Source: Microbacterium testaceum (GTDB lineage Bacteria; Actinomycetota; Actinomycetes; Actinomycetales; Microbacteriaceae). Taken from it: 64,000 nt of DNA. Below, piece by piece: positions 32,913-41,385 of the stretch; position 1 is the first letter of the stretch, and each line of letters begins with the position of its first letter. Location: contig NZ_JAJGNJ010000001.1 in the NCBI RefSeq assembly GCF_020781835.1, positions 434,001-498,000 on the forward strand, given 5' to 3'. A model generated the notes under the pieces. It had not been told where the DNA came from, did not search any database, and was given only the letters and a program-made list of their open reading frames with translations. The position numbers were made by a program, and so were the translations under genes.

Positions 32913-33566
32913 ATGAACGCCGTCGCTTCGTTCTCCGCCGCCCTGCGGGAACGCTCGAGCGCCGCTCACGCTCCGTCCGAGCTCGCAGACTTCATGGTCG
33001 ATCTCATCACCGGGGCGGGGACGCGCGAGGACTACACCGCCCATGTCGCGCAGCAGTGGTTCATCTATGCGGCGCTGGAGGCCGGCGCCGATCGCCTCCG
33101 CGACGACCCGGTCGTCTCGGTCTTCCTGAGCGACAAGCTCACCCGCCTTCCCGCCATCGAAGCCGACCTCGGCTTCCTCATCGGCCCGGACTGGCGCGAG
33201 CGCATCGCACCCCTCCCCACGACCCAGGCGTACGTGTCGCGCATCCGCCGCCTCGCCGCGCGCTGGCCCGGTGGCTTCGTGGCCCACCACTACACCCGCT
33301 ACCTCGGCGATCTCTCGGGCGGACCGTCGATCGGTCGCCTGCTGCAGCGCCGGTTCGGCTTCGAGACCAACGGCATCGGCCTGTACCTGTTCGCCGACAT
33401 CGCCGATCCGACCGCTTTCAAGCGCATCTACCGGGAACAGCTGGATGCCGCTCCGTGGGACGACGACGAGAAGGAACGCGTCATCGACGAAGTGCTCGTC
33501 GCCTACCGCTTCACGACCGAGTTGTGCGCGGACCTGGCGCGGGCGAAGGCTACCCAGGTGGCGTGA
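32913..33566 (+). CDS. hmuO: Heme oxygenase (biliverdin-producing)
   Basis: A 217-residue all-helical enzyme that opens heme to biliverdin, CO and Fe2+. The proximal heme ligand is expected in LRERSSAAHAPSELADFM (His near 20), and the distal helix carries RYLGDLSGGPSIGRLLQRRFG (near 129-149), with the conserved glycine-rich GDLSGG bend. Its promoter holds a DtxR/IdeR iron box, so the role is iron recovery from heme under limitation. No heme-uptake genes are adjacent. Confidence 0.93.
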   Translation: MNAVASFSAALRERSSAAHAPSELADFMVDLITGAGTREDYTAHVAQQWFIYAALEAGADRLRDDPVVSVFLSDKLTRLPAIEADLGFLIGPDWRERIAPLPTTQAYVSRIRRLAARWPGGFVAHHYTRYLGDLSGGPSIGRLLQRRFGFETNGIGLYLFADIADPTAFKRIYREQLDAAPWDDDEKERVIDEVLVAYRFTTELCADLARAKATQVA

Positions 33567-33573
33567 GCCCTGC

Positions 33574-34950
33574 TCAGGTGGCCTGCGCCGCTTGCTGCCG
33601 ACCGAGCCAGGCCTGCTTCATGAAACGCCGGACGTCCTCGTCGACGCGGATGTCGCTCGGACGCAGCGGACGCGACAGGTAGAGCCCGTCCAGCGAGGTC
33701 AGTCGGCTCAGTGCGACGTACGTCTGCCCGGGCGCGAACGCCCCCGCTCCCAGATCGACGACCGCGCGATCGTAGGTCTTCCCCTGCGACTTGTGGATCG
33801 TCACCGCCCACGCCAGGCGCAGCGGGAACTGGGTGAACTCGGCCACGATCTCGCGCGAGAGATTCTTCGTCCCGGGGTCGTAGGCGTACCGATAGCGCTC
33901 CCAGACGGCCGGCTCGACGTCGTGCTCGACGCCGTCCACCTCGACGCGCACACTGTCGCCGGCGATCCGCGTGACGGTGCCGATCGTGCCGTTGACCCAC
34001 CGCGGCCCCTCGCCGAACTGCGCGGAATCGTTGCGGAGGAACATGACCTGCGCGCCGATCTTGAGCGTCAGCGCGAGCTCCGCCGGATAGTTGGCCTCCC
34101 CGCGGCCGAAGTCGCCGGAGATCTCGGCATTCGCCGTCTGCGTGCGGCCGACCAGTTCGTCGAGATGCCGGCGGTTGATCTCGTTGACGCGGTCGTTGCG
34201 GGTGGCGAGCGTGATGATCGGGTGCTCGCCGTCCGCCGGGTGCGGGGGCGTGCGCGCGCCCGCACCGTTGAGGATGCCGGCCATCTCCGCGGTGACGCGA
34301 CCGTAGCGCACGGCGTTCAGCAGGGTCTTGAACCCCGGATCGGACTGCCGGTGGATCTCGACGAGCTCGTTGACGTGGAGGTCGGCGCCGTGTCGGCCGA
34401 TGTCGATGAGCCCGTCTCCGGCGGACTCGCCGGACCACACCTTCGCGTCGAAGAACCAGAACGAGCGGTAGTGGTCGCGGATGTACCGCGCCTCATCGCC
34501 GCGCGGCGGCACCGGGGCGAGCTGGTACGGGTCGCCGAACATGACGATCTGGGTGCCGCCGAACGGCTCGGCGCGACGGCCGCGCGCCTGTCGGAGCGAA
34601 CGGTCGATGGCATCCATCAGGTCGGCGTTGACCATCGAGATCTCGTCGATGACGAGGGTGTCGATCGCGTTGAGGATCTTGCGGGTGGCGTCGTTCTGCT
34701 CGATGTCGCCGTTCGCGATGAGCCCGATCGGCAGGCGGAACAGCGAGTGGATCGTCTGCCCCTCGACGTTGAGCGCGGCCACTCCCGTGGGGGCGCACAC
34801 GGCGATCTGCTTCTGCGTGTTGCAGGCCAGGTGCTGCAGGAGCGTCGACTTGCCGGTGCCCGCCCGGCCGGTGACGAACACGTGCTCGCGCGTGTCCTCG
34901 ATCAGTCGGAACAGCGCCTGCTGCTCGGCCGAGAGGGGTGGCGTGGTCAC
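33574..34950 (-). CDS. Pif1-like superfamily 1 DNA helicase
   Basis: A 458-residue helicase. Walker A is VFVTGRAGTGKSTLL (Lys34), Walker B is DTLVIDEISMVNADLMDAID (near 97-116), motif III GTQIVMFGDPYQLAPV (near 132-147), and C-terminal motif V/VI region LAWAVTIHKSQGKTYDRAVVDLG...GQTYVALSRLTSLDGLYL. These fit the Pif1/RecD2-related group present as a stand-alone gene in many actinobacteria. GTG at 34950 is the start; an ATG just upstream is followed by a stop. Confidence 0.88.
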   Translation of the reverse strand: MTTPPLSAEQQALFRLIEDTREHVFVTGRAGTGKSTLLQHLACNTQKQIAVCAPTGVAALNVEGQTIHSLFRLPIGLIANGDIEQNDATRKILNAIDTLVIDEISMVNADLMDAIDRSLRQARGRRAEPFGGTQIVMFGDPYQLAPVPPRGDEARYIRDHYRSFWFFDAKVWSGESAGDGLIDIGRHGADLHVNELVEIHRQSDPGFKTLLNAVRYGRVTAEMAGILNGAGARTPPHPADGEHPIITLATRNDRVNEINRRHLDELVGRTQTANAEISGDFGRGEANYPAELALTLKIGAQVMFLRNDSAQFGEGPRWVNGTIGTVTRIAGDSVRVEVDGVEHDVEPAVWERYRYAYDPGTKNLSREIVAEFTQFPLRLAWAVTIHKSQGKTYDRAVVDLGAGAFAPGQTYVALSRLTSLDGLYLSRPLRPSDIRVDEDVRRFMKQAWLGRQQAAQAT

Positions 34951-35061
34951 CGGTTCATGCTAGTTCGCGGGGGATGCCGGGGGCCGCGGTGTGGAGGGCG
35001 TTCGGGGATGGGAGCGCATTTCGGCGTTGGGGGAGCGGGATTTCACGCCCCGAACCGGGCG

Positions 35062-35493
35062 TCACACGGGCGCTTCGGTGTGGACGACGAGCCACCGCGC
35101 CTGGCCCGCCAGCACGTCGTCGACGTGGCTGCGGAACCGCGGGCACTCGGTGATGTCGTGCGCGCGGCACTGCAGCGCGTGCTCGGTCATCGCTCGGGCC
35201 TGCGCGATGTCCGCCGCGCGGCGGTCGAGCTCGGCGATGTGCTCCTCGAGCACGCGGTGACGGTCGGGAGCGCCCTCGTCGAGCAGCACCCTGATCTGAT
35301 CGAGTGTCATCCCGGCCGCCTTGTTGCGGAGGATCACCGCGATCCGCACGAGGTCCGCGTCCCCGAAGCGCCGCCGGCCCGCCGACGTGCGCGCCGGACG
35401 GAGGAGCCCCTCATCCTCCCAGTACCGGAGGACGTGCGTCTCGAGTCCGAACCGGGCGGCGGCGTCGCCGATCGTCTCGCCGTGTGACGTCAT
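35062..35493 (-). CDS. MerR-family regulator with C-terminal Cys pair
   Basis: A 143-residue regulator with the MerR winged helix (TIGDAAARFGLETHVLRYWEDEGLLRPARTSAGRRRFGDADLVRIAVI, residues 7-54), a dimer helix and a C-terminal C-x7-C pair (Cys109 and Cys117 in LQCRAHDITECPRF), a spacing also found in CueR-type metal sensors. Thiol or metal sensing is inference. The start codon is embedded in a 30-base palindrome (35482-35511), implying tight autoregulation. A related promoter lies at 44045 in front of a thioredoxin-reductase-like gene. Confidence 0.85.
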   Translation of the reverse strand: MTSHGETIGDAAARFGLETHVLRYWEDEGLLRPARTSAGRRRFGDADLVRIAVILRNKAAGMTLDQIRVLLDEGAPDRHRVLEEHIAELDRRAADIAQARAMTEHALQCRAHDITECPRFRSHVDDVLAGQARWLVVHTEAPV

Positions 35494-35511
35494 GTCGACA
35501 TGAAGTCACAC
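35482..35511. promoter_or_regulatory. 30-bp near-perfect palindrome over the MerR start codon
   Basis: Bases 35482-35511 read as an inverted repeat with a single mismatched pair around the centre TCATGTCGACATGA. It covers the start codon of the MerR gene (35493). The right half plus the next bases (to about 35531) is nearly identical to the promoter and leader at 44057-44092, including GGTCGCGAACGCAAGCG (35515-35531). No rightward gene follows here. Confidence 0.7.
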
Positions 35512-35547
35512 CCGGGTCGCGAACGCAAGCGGAGCGCGCCGTCGACC

Positions 35548-36672
35548 TCAGACACCGGAGCGCGCGGCGCACTCGCGCGCGATGCGGGAGAGGACGATCG
35601 CGCGCGCATCCACTCCGCCCGGCGTGGTCATCCGCGTGGGGATGTACCCGAAGGCCAGATCGTGCAGCGGGTCGGCGAAGGCGAGGGCTCCGCCCGCACC
35701 GTCATGGCCGTAGGCGCGGAAGCTCGCGAAGGGCATGTCGAGGTGCGGTTTCATGAAGACGACGCCGAAGGCGAGGGAGGCATCCAGGACGATGTCGCGC
35801 CCGCGTACGTGGACCTGGGACATCTCCGCGAACGTGTCCCGCGGGGCGATCGCATCGCCGATGTGTCCGAGCGTCGCCGCGTACAGCCGCGCGAGGCCGC
35901 GGGCGGACCCGACCCCACCGGCCGCGGACGTCCCGCGGCGCCGCACCTGCGCGGAGTGCGGACCGAACCCGGCCAGGATCGCGTCGCCCTCGCGACCGAG
36001 ACGTCCGAAGGCAGCGGCGGCGAGGTCGTCGTGGGGACCGGGGGCGGCGGCCTTGTCCAGCGGGGCCGGACGCGGGTCGACGTATCGAGCGGACTGATCG
36101 TCGGGGAGTCCGAGGAAGAAGTCGACGTCGCGGGGGGCACGGATGCGGGACTCGTAGAGGTCCTGGAGTTCCGCACCGCACACCCGGCGCACCAGTTCCT
36201 CCATGAGGATGCCGATCGTGATCCCGTGATAGCCGAACGCGCTCCCCGGTCTCCACAGGGGGCGCTGTCGAGCAAGCCTCTCCGCGCCCGCCCGCGAGTC
36301 GATCGCGTCCTCGGGGCGGATGCCGTCGTCCGTCGCAGGAAGCCCGGCCTGGTGAGACAGGAGTTGGCGGACCGTGATGTCGCTCTTCCCCGCCGCCGCG
36401 AACTCCGGCCAGTAGTGGGCGACCGCACGGTCCAGCTCGAGGTCGCCCTCGCCGAGGAGCAGGGCGACCACGGTCGCTGCGACCCCCTTGGTCACCGAGT
36501 ACACCCCGGTGATCGCGTGAGCCCCCGGTCCGCACACCACGTCGACGGCGGCCTCGCCGCCGACGTACACGCACAGCTGCGCACCGTAGTCCGGATCGGC
36601 CGCCGACCACTCCGCGACGCGTTCCCGGACGGGCTCGAATCCGGCGCGTACCTGTCCGTGCACGCTCGTCAC
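35548..36672 (-). CDS. EstB-like serine esterase (class C beta-lactamase fold)
   Basis: A 374-residue cytoplasmic serine hydrolase. The SxxK motif is intact (YSVTKG, Ser59-Val-Thr-Lys62), and FGYHGITIGILMEEL near 163-177 supplies the tyrosine motif. The C-terminal FRAYGHDGAGGALAFADP region provides the third motif. EstB-type enzymes cleave short acyl esters. Its GTG overlaps the stop of the CocE gene (GTGA), so it ends the GH5/ABC operon. Together with CocE it suggests that acylated glycosides are the target. Confidence 0.85.
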   Translation of the reverse strand: MTSVHGQVRAGFEPVRERVAEWSAADPDYGAQLCVYVGGEAAVDVVCGPGAHAITGVYSVTKGVAATVVALLLGEGDLELDRAVAHYWPEFAAAGKSDITVRQLLSHQAGLPATDDGIRPEDAIDSRAGAERLARQRPLWRPGSAFGYHGITIGILMEELVRRVCGAELQDLYESRIRAPRDVDFFLGLPDDQSARYVDPRPAPLDKAAAPGPHDDLAAAAFGRLGREGDAILAGFGPHSAQVRRRGTSAAGGVGSARGLARLYAATLGHIGDAIAPRDTFAEMSQVHVRGRDIVLDASLAFGVVFMKPHLDMPFASFRAYGHDGAGGALAFADPLHDLAFGYIPTRMTTPGGVDARAIVLSRIARECAARSGV

Positions 36673-38261
36673 GGAATCCTCCTCGTCACGGTTGCTCCGG
36701 CGGCGCCCCAGCCGTCGACCACGACGGGCAGGTCGAGCACGCTCCGCGCGGCGACGGTGGACAGCAGTCGCCGGTGCTCCGGCCGGACCGGTCGGGGATG
36801 GAAGGGGTGACCCGTGCCCGCGATCTGCACGCGGACGCGGTGGCCGGGACGGAACGTGAAAGCCGCCGGCGCCAGTGAGACCGTCACAGCCGTCTCCCCC
36901 GCCGCGGCACGGACGAATCCGTCGGAGACGTTCCGCGAGACACCCCGCGGGCTGACGTCGCAGAGCCGTACGAACCAGTCCTGGGCGTGGGCCTCGACGT
37001 CGTCGGTGACGATCCGCAGCGAGGGGCGACCGGCGATGGTGAGCGGGTGCCGAAGGACGTGCGTCGTGAAGACCTTGACGTCGTCACGGCGCTCCCGGGC
37101 GTGCTGGCGACGCCGGCCCGCGAAGTCGGGGTTCAGGCCCCGGCCGCCGGCCGCCGGCGGCGAGTCCGCCGGGTCGACCTGCCAGACGAGATCCACCTCG
37201 CCACGCGGCTCGAGGCGGAGCGCGGCGTCGACGTCGAGAGCGAGAGATCGGACGGTGGCGGGGGGCGGCCACGCGTCGAGCTCCACCCAGCGGGAGAGCC
37301 CTTCGTCCCAGACCGTCGCACCTCCGCGCCCCGCGCCCGCGAGGAGGTGAAGGCCTTCACGGATCACCGTGGTCGCGATCGCCGGCGAGCCGTGGGTCCA
37401 GGGCCCCACCACCAGGCGCACATCCCGCCCCGCGGACGCGATCGCCTCGACGTCGGCGAGCTGGCCGACGACGAACGGGTCGTACCACCCGGCGACGAGC
37501 GTCGACGGGGGCATGGCCGCGCGGATCTCCCCCCGTCGGAGCGGGTCCCACCACGGGTCCCGCGGATCGTCGTAGCGCACCCAGTCCCGATAGGGCGCAT
37601 ACGTCTTCCCGTCCAGCAGCACACCGTCCGCCTCGGCGGGAGCGGCATCCAGCGCCGCCGGCATCCTCCGCCGGATCCTCCGTATCGTGCGCCACCGTTG
37701 GAACGGGGGCAGTTCCTGGGTGATCAACCCGGCGATCCACATGAGGGCGGTCTCGGGCGCGAACACCCCGTCCGGATACACGGCGGCGGCGTGCATGTCG
37801 GTGGCGGTGACCGCGGCGGCCGCCGATGACACGCGGCCGGGGTCGGCCGCGATCACCGAGTAGGCGGTGTGCCCGAAGTAGCTCGCACCGAGCACCGAGA
37901 TCGGACGGTCCGCCCACGGCTGGTCAGCCAACCAGGCGAGCGTGTCGGCACCGTCCTCGAGCTCGTGGCCGAACGGCTCGAACTGCCCGCCCGAGCCGAA
38001 GGTTCCGCGGCAGCTCTGGACGACGACCGGGTGCCCGCGCTCGGCGAGCAGGCGGGCGAGGAGGTCCATTCCGTCGCGCCCGTACGGGGTGCGGATGAGG
38101 ACGAGCGCCGACGAGGAATCGAGCGGTCGCGGGAGCCACACGTCGGAGAGCAGCACGACATCGTCGCGCGTGCGCGTCGGAACCGATCGCTGGACCTCCG
38201 GTGCCGCGGTGCGTCTCGGCAGGCGTCCGAGCATCCCGACGATCCGGCTGCGAAGAGTCAT
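36669..38261 (-). CDS. CocE/NonD-family hydrolase
   Basis: A 530-residue alpha/beta hydrolase of the X-Pro dipeptidyl-peptidase/CocE family. The N-terminal catalytic domain has the nucleophile elbow SVLGASYFGHTAYS (Ser near 146), the acid in AGWYDPFVVGQ and His in GPWTHGS. A C-terminal jelly-roll (about 330-530) ends with the family pattern FTFRPGHRVRVQIAGTGHPFHPRP. It hydrolyses esters or amides. GGGAGGACGAGG precedes the ATG, 37 bases after the permease gene. Confidence 0.88.
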   Translation of the reverse strand: MTLRSRIVGMLGRLPRRTAAPEVQRSVPTRTRDDVVLLSDVWLPRPLDSSSALVLIRTPYGRDGMDLLARLLAERGHPVVVQSCRGTFGSGGQFEPFGHELEDGADTLAWLADQPWADRPISVLGASYFGHTAYSVIAADPGRVSSAAAAVTATDMHAAAVYPDGVFAPETALMWIAGLITQELPPFQRWRTIRRIRRRMPAALDAAPAEADGVLLDGKTYAPYRDWVRYDDPRDPWWDPLRRGEIRAAMPPSTLVAGWYDPFVVGQLADVEAIASAGRDVRLVVGPWTHGSPAIATTVIREGLHLLAGAGRGGATVWDEGLSRWVELDAWPPPATVRSLALDVDAALRLEPRGEVDLVWQVDPADSPPAAGGRGLNPDFAGRRRQHARERRDDVKVFTTHVLRHPLTIAGRPSLRIVTDDVEAHAQDWFVRLCDVSPRGVSRNVSDGFVRAAAGETAVTVSLAPAAFTFRPGHRVRVQIAGTGHPFHPRPVRPEHRRLLSTVAARSVLDLPVVVDGWGAAGATVTRRIP

Positions 38262-38298
38262 CCTCGTCCTCCCCTTCCGGTGATCGGTGTCGTGCCGC

Positions 38299-39153
38299 TC
38301 ATCCCTTCACGGCCCCCGCGGCGAAGGCGTCGATGAGACGGCGCCGGAGGATCGCGTACATCACGAACACCGGGATGACGCTGATCACCACACCGGCTGC
38401 CAGTCGGCCGAGGTCGACGTCCGCTCCCTGGAACGCGCCCTCGCTCCGCAACAGCGGCAGCGCCACCTGGACGGTGTACGACGCGTTCGTCGTGATGACC
38501 TGGGCGAAGATGTACTCGTTCCACGCCGCGAGGAAACACAGGATCGCCACCGTCGTGAGCCCGGGGAGCACGATGGGCAGGAGAACGTGCCGCATCCGAC
38601 TGACGATATTCGCTCCGTCGAGTTCTGCCGACTCCTCGATCTCCTTCGGGATCGCCCGGAAGAACGGGATCAGCAGGAGAACCGCGAGCGGCACGTTCAT
38701 CGCGGCGTAGAACAGCACCAGGAAGAACAGGGGCACCTGGATCAACCCGGACCGCACCGCCATCAGGTACGTGGGCACGAGGACGGCGAACTGCGGGATC
38801 AGGAACGCCAGGCCGAAGGCGATCTGCGCGCCGGTGGCGAATCGAGAGCTGCGCCGGGCGATGCCGTGCGCGGCGGGCGCGGCCAGGAGGATCGTGAGCA
38901 CGACCGATCCGACGGCGACGGCGAGGGAGTTCGCGGATGCCGCGATCAAGCCGACGGCGTTATTGGCATCCGCGAACTTGGCGAACGAGAACGATCCCGG
39001 AAGGCCGAGCGGGTCGAGGGCGATCCGGGTGTTGTCCTTGAACGCGCTGACGACCAGGTAGTACAGCGGCAGCACGATCAGCGCGGCATAGACGACGACC
39101 GGCACGTATGCCGCCGTCCAACCGATCACGCGACGGGGTGTGGACGCGGCCAT
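38299..39153 (-). CDS. Carbohydrate ABC transporter permease, MalG type (second CUT1 system)
   Basis: A 284-residue permease with six hydrophobic segments and the EAA loop EIEESAELDGANIVSRMRHVLLP (near 190-212), ending FAAGAVKG. It follows the MalF partner by two bases. As in the first CUT1 system of this window, no ATPase gene is present, so a shared MsiK-like ATPase is expected. Confidence 0.9.
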   Translation of the reverse strand: MAASTPRRVIGWTAAYVPVVVYAALIVLPLYYLVVSAFKDNTRIALDPLGLPGSFSFAKFADANNAVGLIAASANSLAVAVGSVVLTILLAAPAAHGIARRSSRFATGAQIAFGLAFLIPQFAVLVPTYLMAVRSGLIQVPLFFLVLFYAAMNVPLAVLLLIPFFRAIPKEIEESAELDGANIVSRMRHVLLPIVLPGLTTVAILCFLAAWNEYIFAQVITTNASYTVQVALPLLRSEGAFQGADVDLGRLAAGVVISVIPVFVMYAILRRRLIDAFAAGAVKG

Positions 39154-39155
39154 GG

Positions 39156-40055
39156 TCACTCCTTGGTCCGGAAGGCGAAGCGGATGATGCCCATGCCGAC
39201 CAGCCCGACGAGGAGCCCCACGACCCCGATCGCCTGGCTGTAGCCGATGCGGCCCGAGACGAACGCCTGGTCGTAGAGGTAGAACGCGAGCGTCATGGTG
39301 TTCGAGCCGGGGCCGCCGTTGGTCAGGAGCAGCACGGTCCCGGCCGACCCCAGCAGCAGCCACAGGAACTGCAGCATCGTCATGAGGCCGATGAAGTCCT
39401 TCGACATCGGCAGAGCGATCGAGACGATCTCCCGCCAGATCCCGGCGCCGTCCAGACGAGCGGCCTCGTAGACCTCGTCGGGCACCCGCCCCAGAGCCGC
39501 CGAGAAGATGACGGCCGTGGCCCCGATGCCGGCCCACGCCTCGGTCGCGATGATCGCCCACAGCGCGGTCGAGGGGTCGGCCAGCCAGAGCCGCTGCAGG
39601 TCGCCCAGACCGACCGCCGTGAGGATGCTGTTGATCGCTCCCCGCGGTTGGTAGAGGCCGGTGAACATCATCGCGCGGGCCGAAGCGGACACGATCCACG
39701 GGGTGAAGAAGATGATCGACAGCACCGCGTGACCGGGCGGGCGACGGCTGAGGAAGAACCCCAGCAGGAACCCGAGCGGGATGATCAGCAGCAACCCGAC
39801 CCCGACGTACAGGACCGTGTTGACGATCGCGACGCGGAGGATCTGGTCTTGGAACAGGTAGGCGTAGTTCGCCAGCCCACTCGGTGTGGGGATCGCGACG
39901 AGGCTGTTCCAGGTGAAGAAGCTCAGCACGATCATCGCCAGCAGCGGCACGACCATGAACAGCCCGTACCAGAGGAGCGCGGGCGAGACCTCGAGCACCT
40001 GACCCGCACCGCGGCGGCGCGCTGACGCGCGCCGTCGCGATGCGGAAGCGATCAC
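39156..40055 (-). CDS. Carbohydrate ABC transporter permease, MalF type (second CUT1 system)
   Basis: A 299-residue permease: short basic N-terminus (RRRASARRRGAG), six membrane segments and EAA loop EVYEAARLDGAGIWREIVSIALP. The GTG start at 40055 overlaps the stop of the binding-protein gene as GTGA, showing coupling. The gene product would span the cytoplasmic membrane with its MalG partner. Confidence 0.9.
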   Translation of the reverse strand: MIASASRRRASARRRGAGQVLEVSPALLWYGLFMVVPLLAMIVLSFFTWNSLVAIPTPSGLANYAYLFQDQILRVAIVNTVLYVGVGLLLIIPLGFLLGFFLSRRPPGHAVLSIIFFTPWIVSASARAMMFTGLYQPRGAINSILTAVGLGDLQRLWLADPSTALWAIIATEAWAGIGATAVIFSAALGRVPDEVYEAARLDGAGIWREIVSIALPMSKDFIGLMTMLQFLWLLLGSAGTVLLLTNGGPGSNTMTLAFYLYDQAFVSGRIGYSQAIGVVGLLVGLVGMGIIRFAFRTKE

Positions 40056-41371
40056 TGCGCTTGCCACGCCTGCTCCAGGCTCGTCGTGATCTGCTCGGCC
40101 GTCGAGCCGGCCACGAAGGCCTGGGTGGCCGCGCGGAAGAACGCCGAGGTCACCGTCGGGGACAGGATGTTGTAGGTCGGCTGGTAAACGGTGGTCTGCG
40201 ACGGCAGCTCCGCCTGCGAGGCGATGTTCAGCGGCGGCAGCACCGACTCGTCGAGCGTGAGGTAGCCCTCGCGCGCCGGGGAGATGTAGCCGATGTCGAC
40301 GAACTTCGCGAGGTTCTCCGGCTGGTACAGGAACGAGATGAACGCACCCACCTCGTCGATCTTCTTCTGACCGTTCGGGCTGACCCAGATGCCGGTGGAC
40401 TGTCCGGCGAAGCTGACCGGCTTGGACACCGGGCTCCCCTGCGGCAGGGGGAAGCCGCCGAGCTGCACGTCGATCTGCGGGAAGGTCGCCTGCGCGTTGC
40501 CGTAGCCCCACGAACCGTCGAAGAGCATCGCCGCCTTGCCGGCCCCGAAGGCCGCCACCTGGTCGGGGTACTTCAGGCCCGCCGAGTCGTCGCTGAAGAC
40601 GCCCGCGTCGCGCAGCTGCAGCATCCCGGCGATGACCTTCTGGCCGTTCGCTCCGGCCCAGTCGCCGCTCTCGAACAACTCCGTGACCTCGTCCTCGGTG
40701 AGGAGGGTGAGCGCGACGAGCGTCAGCACACCGGGTGCCGGGTAGTCGGCGCCGCCCACGACGAAGGGCTGCACGCCGTTCGCCCGCAGCGCGGCGGACA
40801 GCGAGATCAGCTCGTCCCAGGTCTTCGGCGGGGAGTCGAAGCCGGCCTGCCGGAGGAGGTCCATGTTGAACCACATCGGCCAGTTGTAGCCCTCGAGCGG
40901 GAACGCCTGCAGCTGCCCGTCGGCGTTCGTCCACGCCTTCAGCGCCGTGTCCGAGAACACGTCGTCCAGGCCCCACTGGTCGAGGTAGCCGGACACGTCG
41001 ACGGTCGCCCCGTTCTTCAGCCATGTCGTGGGGTCGCCCACGAGGTTGGTCATGACGATGTCCTGCTCGGTGCCCGACACGACCGACTTGCCGTAGGTCG
41101 TGGGCAGGTCGGTCTGGACGACGAACTGGTTGGTCACGGTCACGCCGGGGTTCGCCTTCTCGAACTCCTCGGCCATCGTGTTCAGCCATGTCCCCGCCGG
41201 ACTGTCGGCGGAGTACAGACTCAGGGTCGTGATCTCGTCAGCGTCGCCGCCGGAGTCGGTGGAGTTCTGATCGGTCGAGCACGCGGACAGGGAGAAGGCC
41301 AGGGCCGCGGCCGTGGCGAGGCCGACGACGGCGCGGAGGCGCCGACCGTGGCCGGGGGTGTGGTGCGTCAT
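40052..41371 (-). CDS. Extracellular sugar-binding lipoprotein (second CUT1 system)
   Basis: A 439-residue lipoprotein with signal peptide (RAVVGLATAAALAFSLSAC, lipid-anchored Cys near 31) and a family-1 solute-binding domain (LYSADSPAGTWLNTMAEEFEKANPGVTVTNQF; AAFGAGKAAMLFDGSWGYGN near 290-309; FISFLYQPENLAKF). It lies directly after the GH5-like gene (14 bases) and before two permeases. Cargo is unknown, presumably the glycoside that the intracellular GH5-like enzyme hydrolyses. Confidence 0.9.
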   Translation of the reverse strand: MTHHTPGHGRRLRAVVGLATAAALAFSLSACSTDQNSTDSGGDADEITTLSLYSADSPAGTWLNTMAEEFEKANPGVTVTNQFVVQTDLPTTYGKSVVSGTEQDIVMTNLVGDPTTWLKNGATVDVSGYLDQWGLDDVFSDTALKAWTNADGQLQAFPLEGYNWPMWFNMDLLRQAGFDSPPKTWDELISLSAALRANGVQPFVVGGADYPAPGVLTLVALTLLTEDEVTELFESGDWAGANGQKVIAGMLQLRDAGVFSDDSAGLKYPDQVAAFGAGKAAMLFDGSWGYGNAQATFPQIDVQLGGFPLPQGSPVSKPVSFAGQSTGIWVSPNGQKKIDEVGAFISFLYQPENLAKFVDIGYISPAREGYLTLDESVLPPLNIASQAELPSQTTVYQPTYNILSPTVTSAFFRAATQAFVAGSTAEQITTSLEQAWQAQ

Positions 41372-41385
41372 TGCAGGAACCTTTC

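Noticed and set aside
35500..35547. Small rightward ORF starting MKSHPGRERKR, similar to MKSQHGRERKR at 44061
   Set aside because: The similarity is at the DNA level in promoter/leader sequence; the ATG lies inside the MerR-type operator upstream of the expected transcript start, so it is not likely translated.
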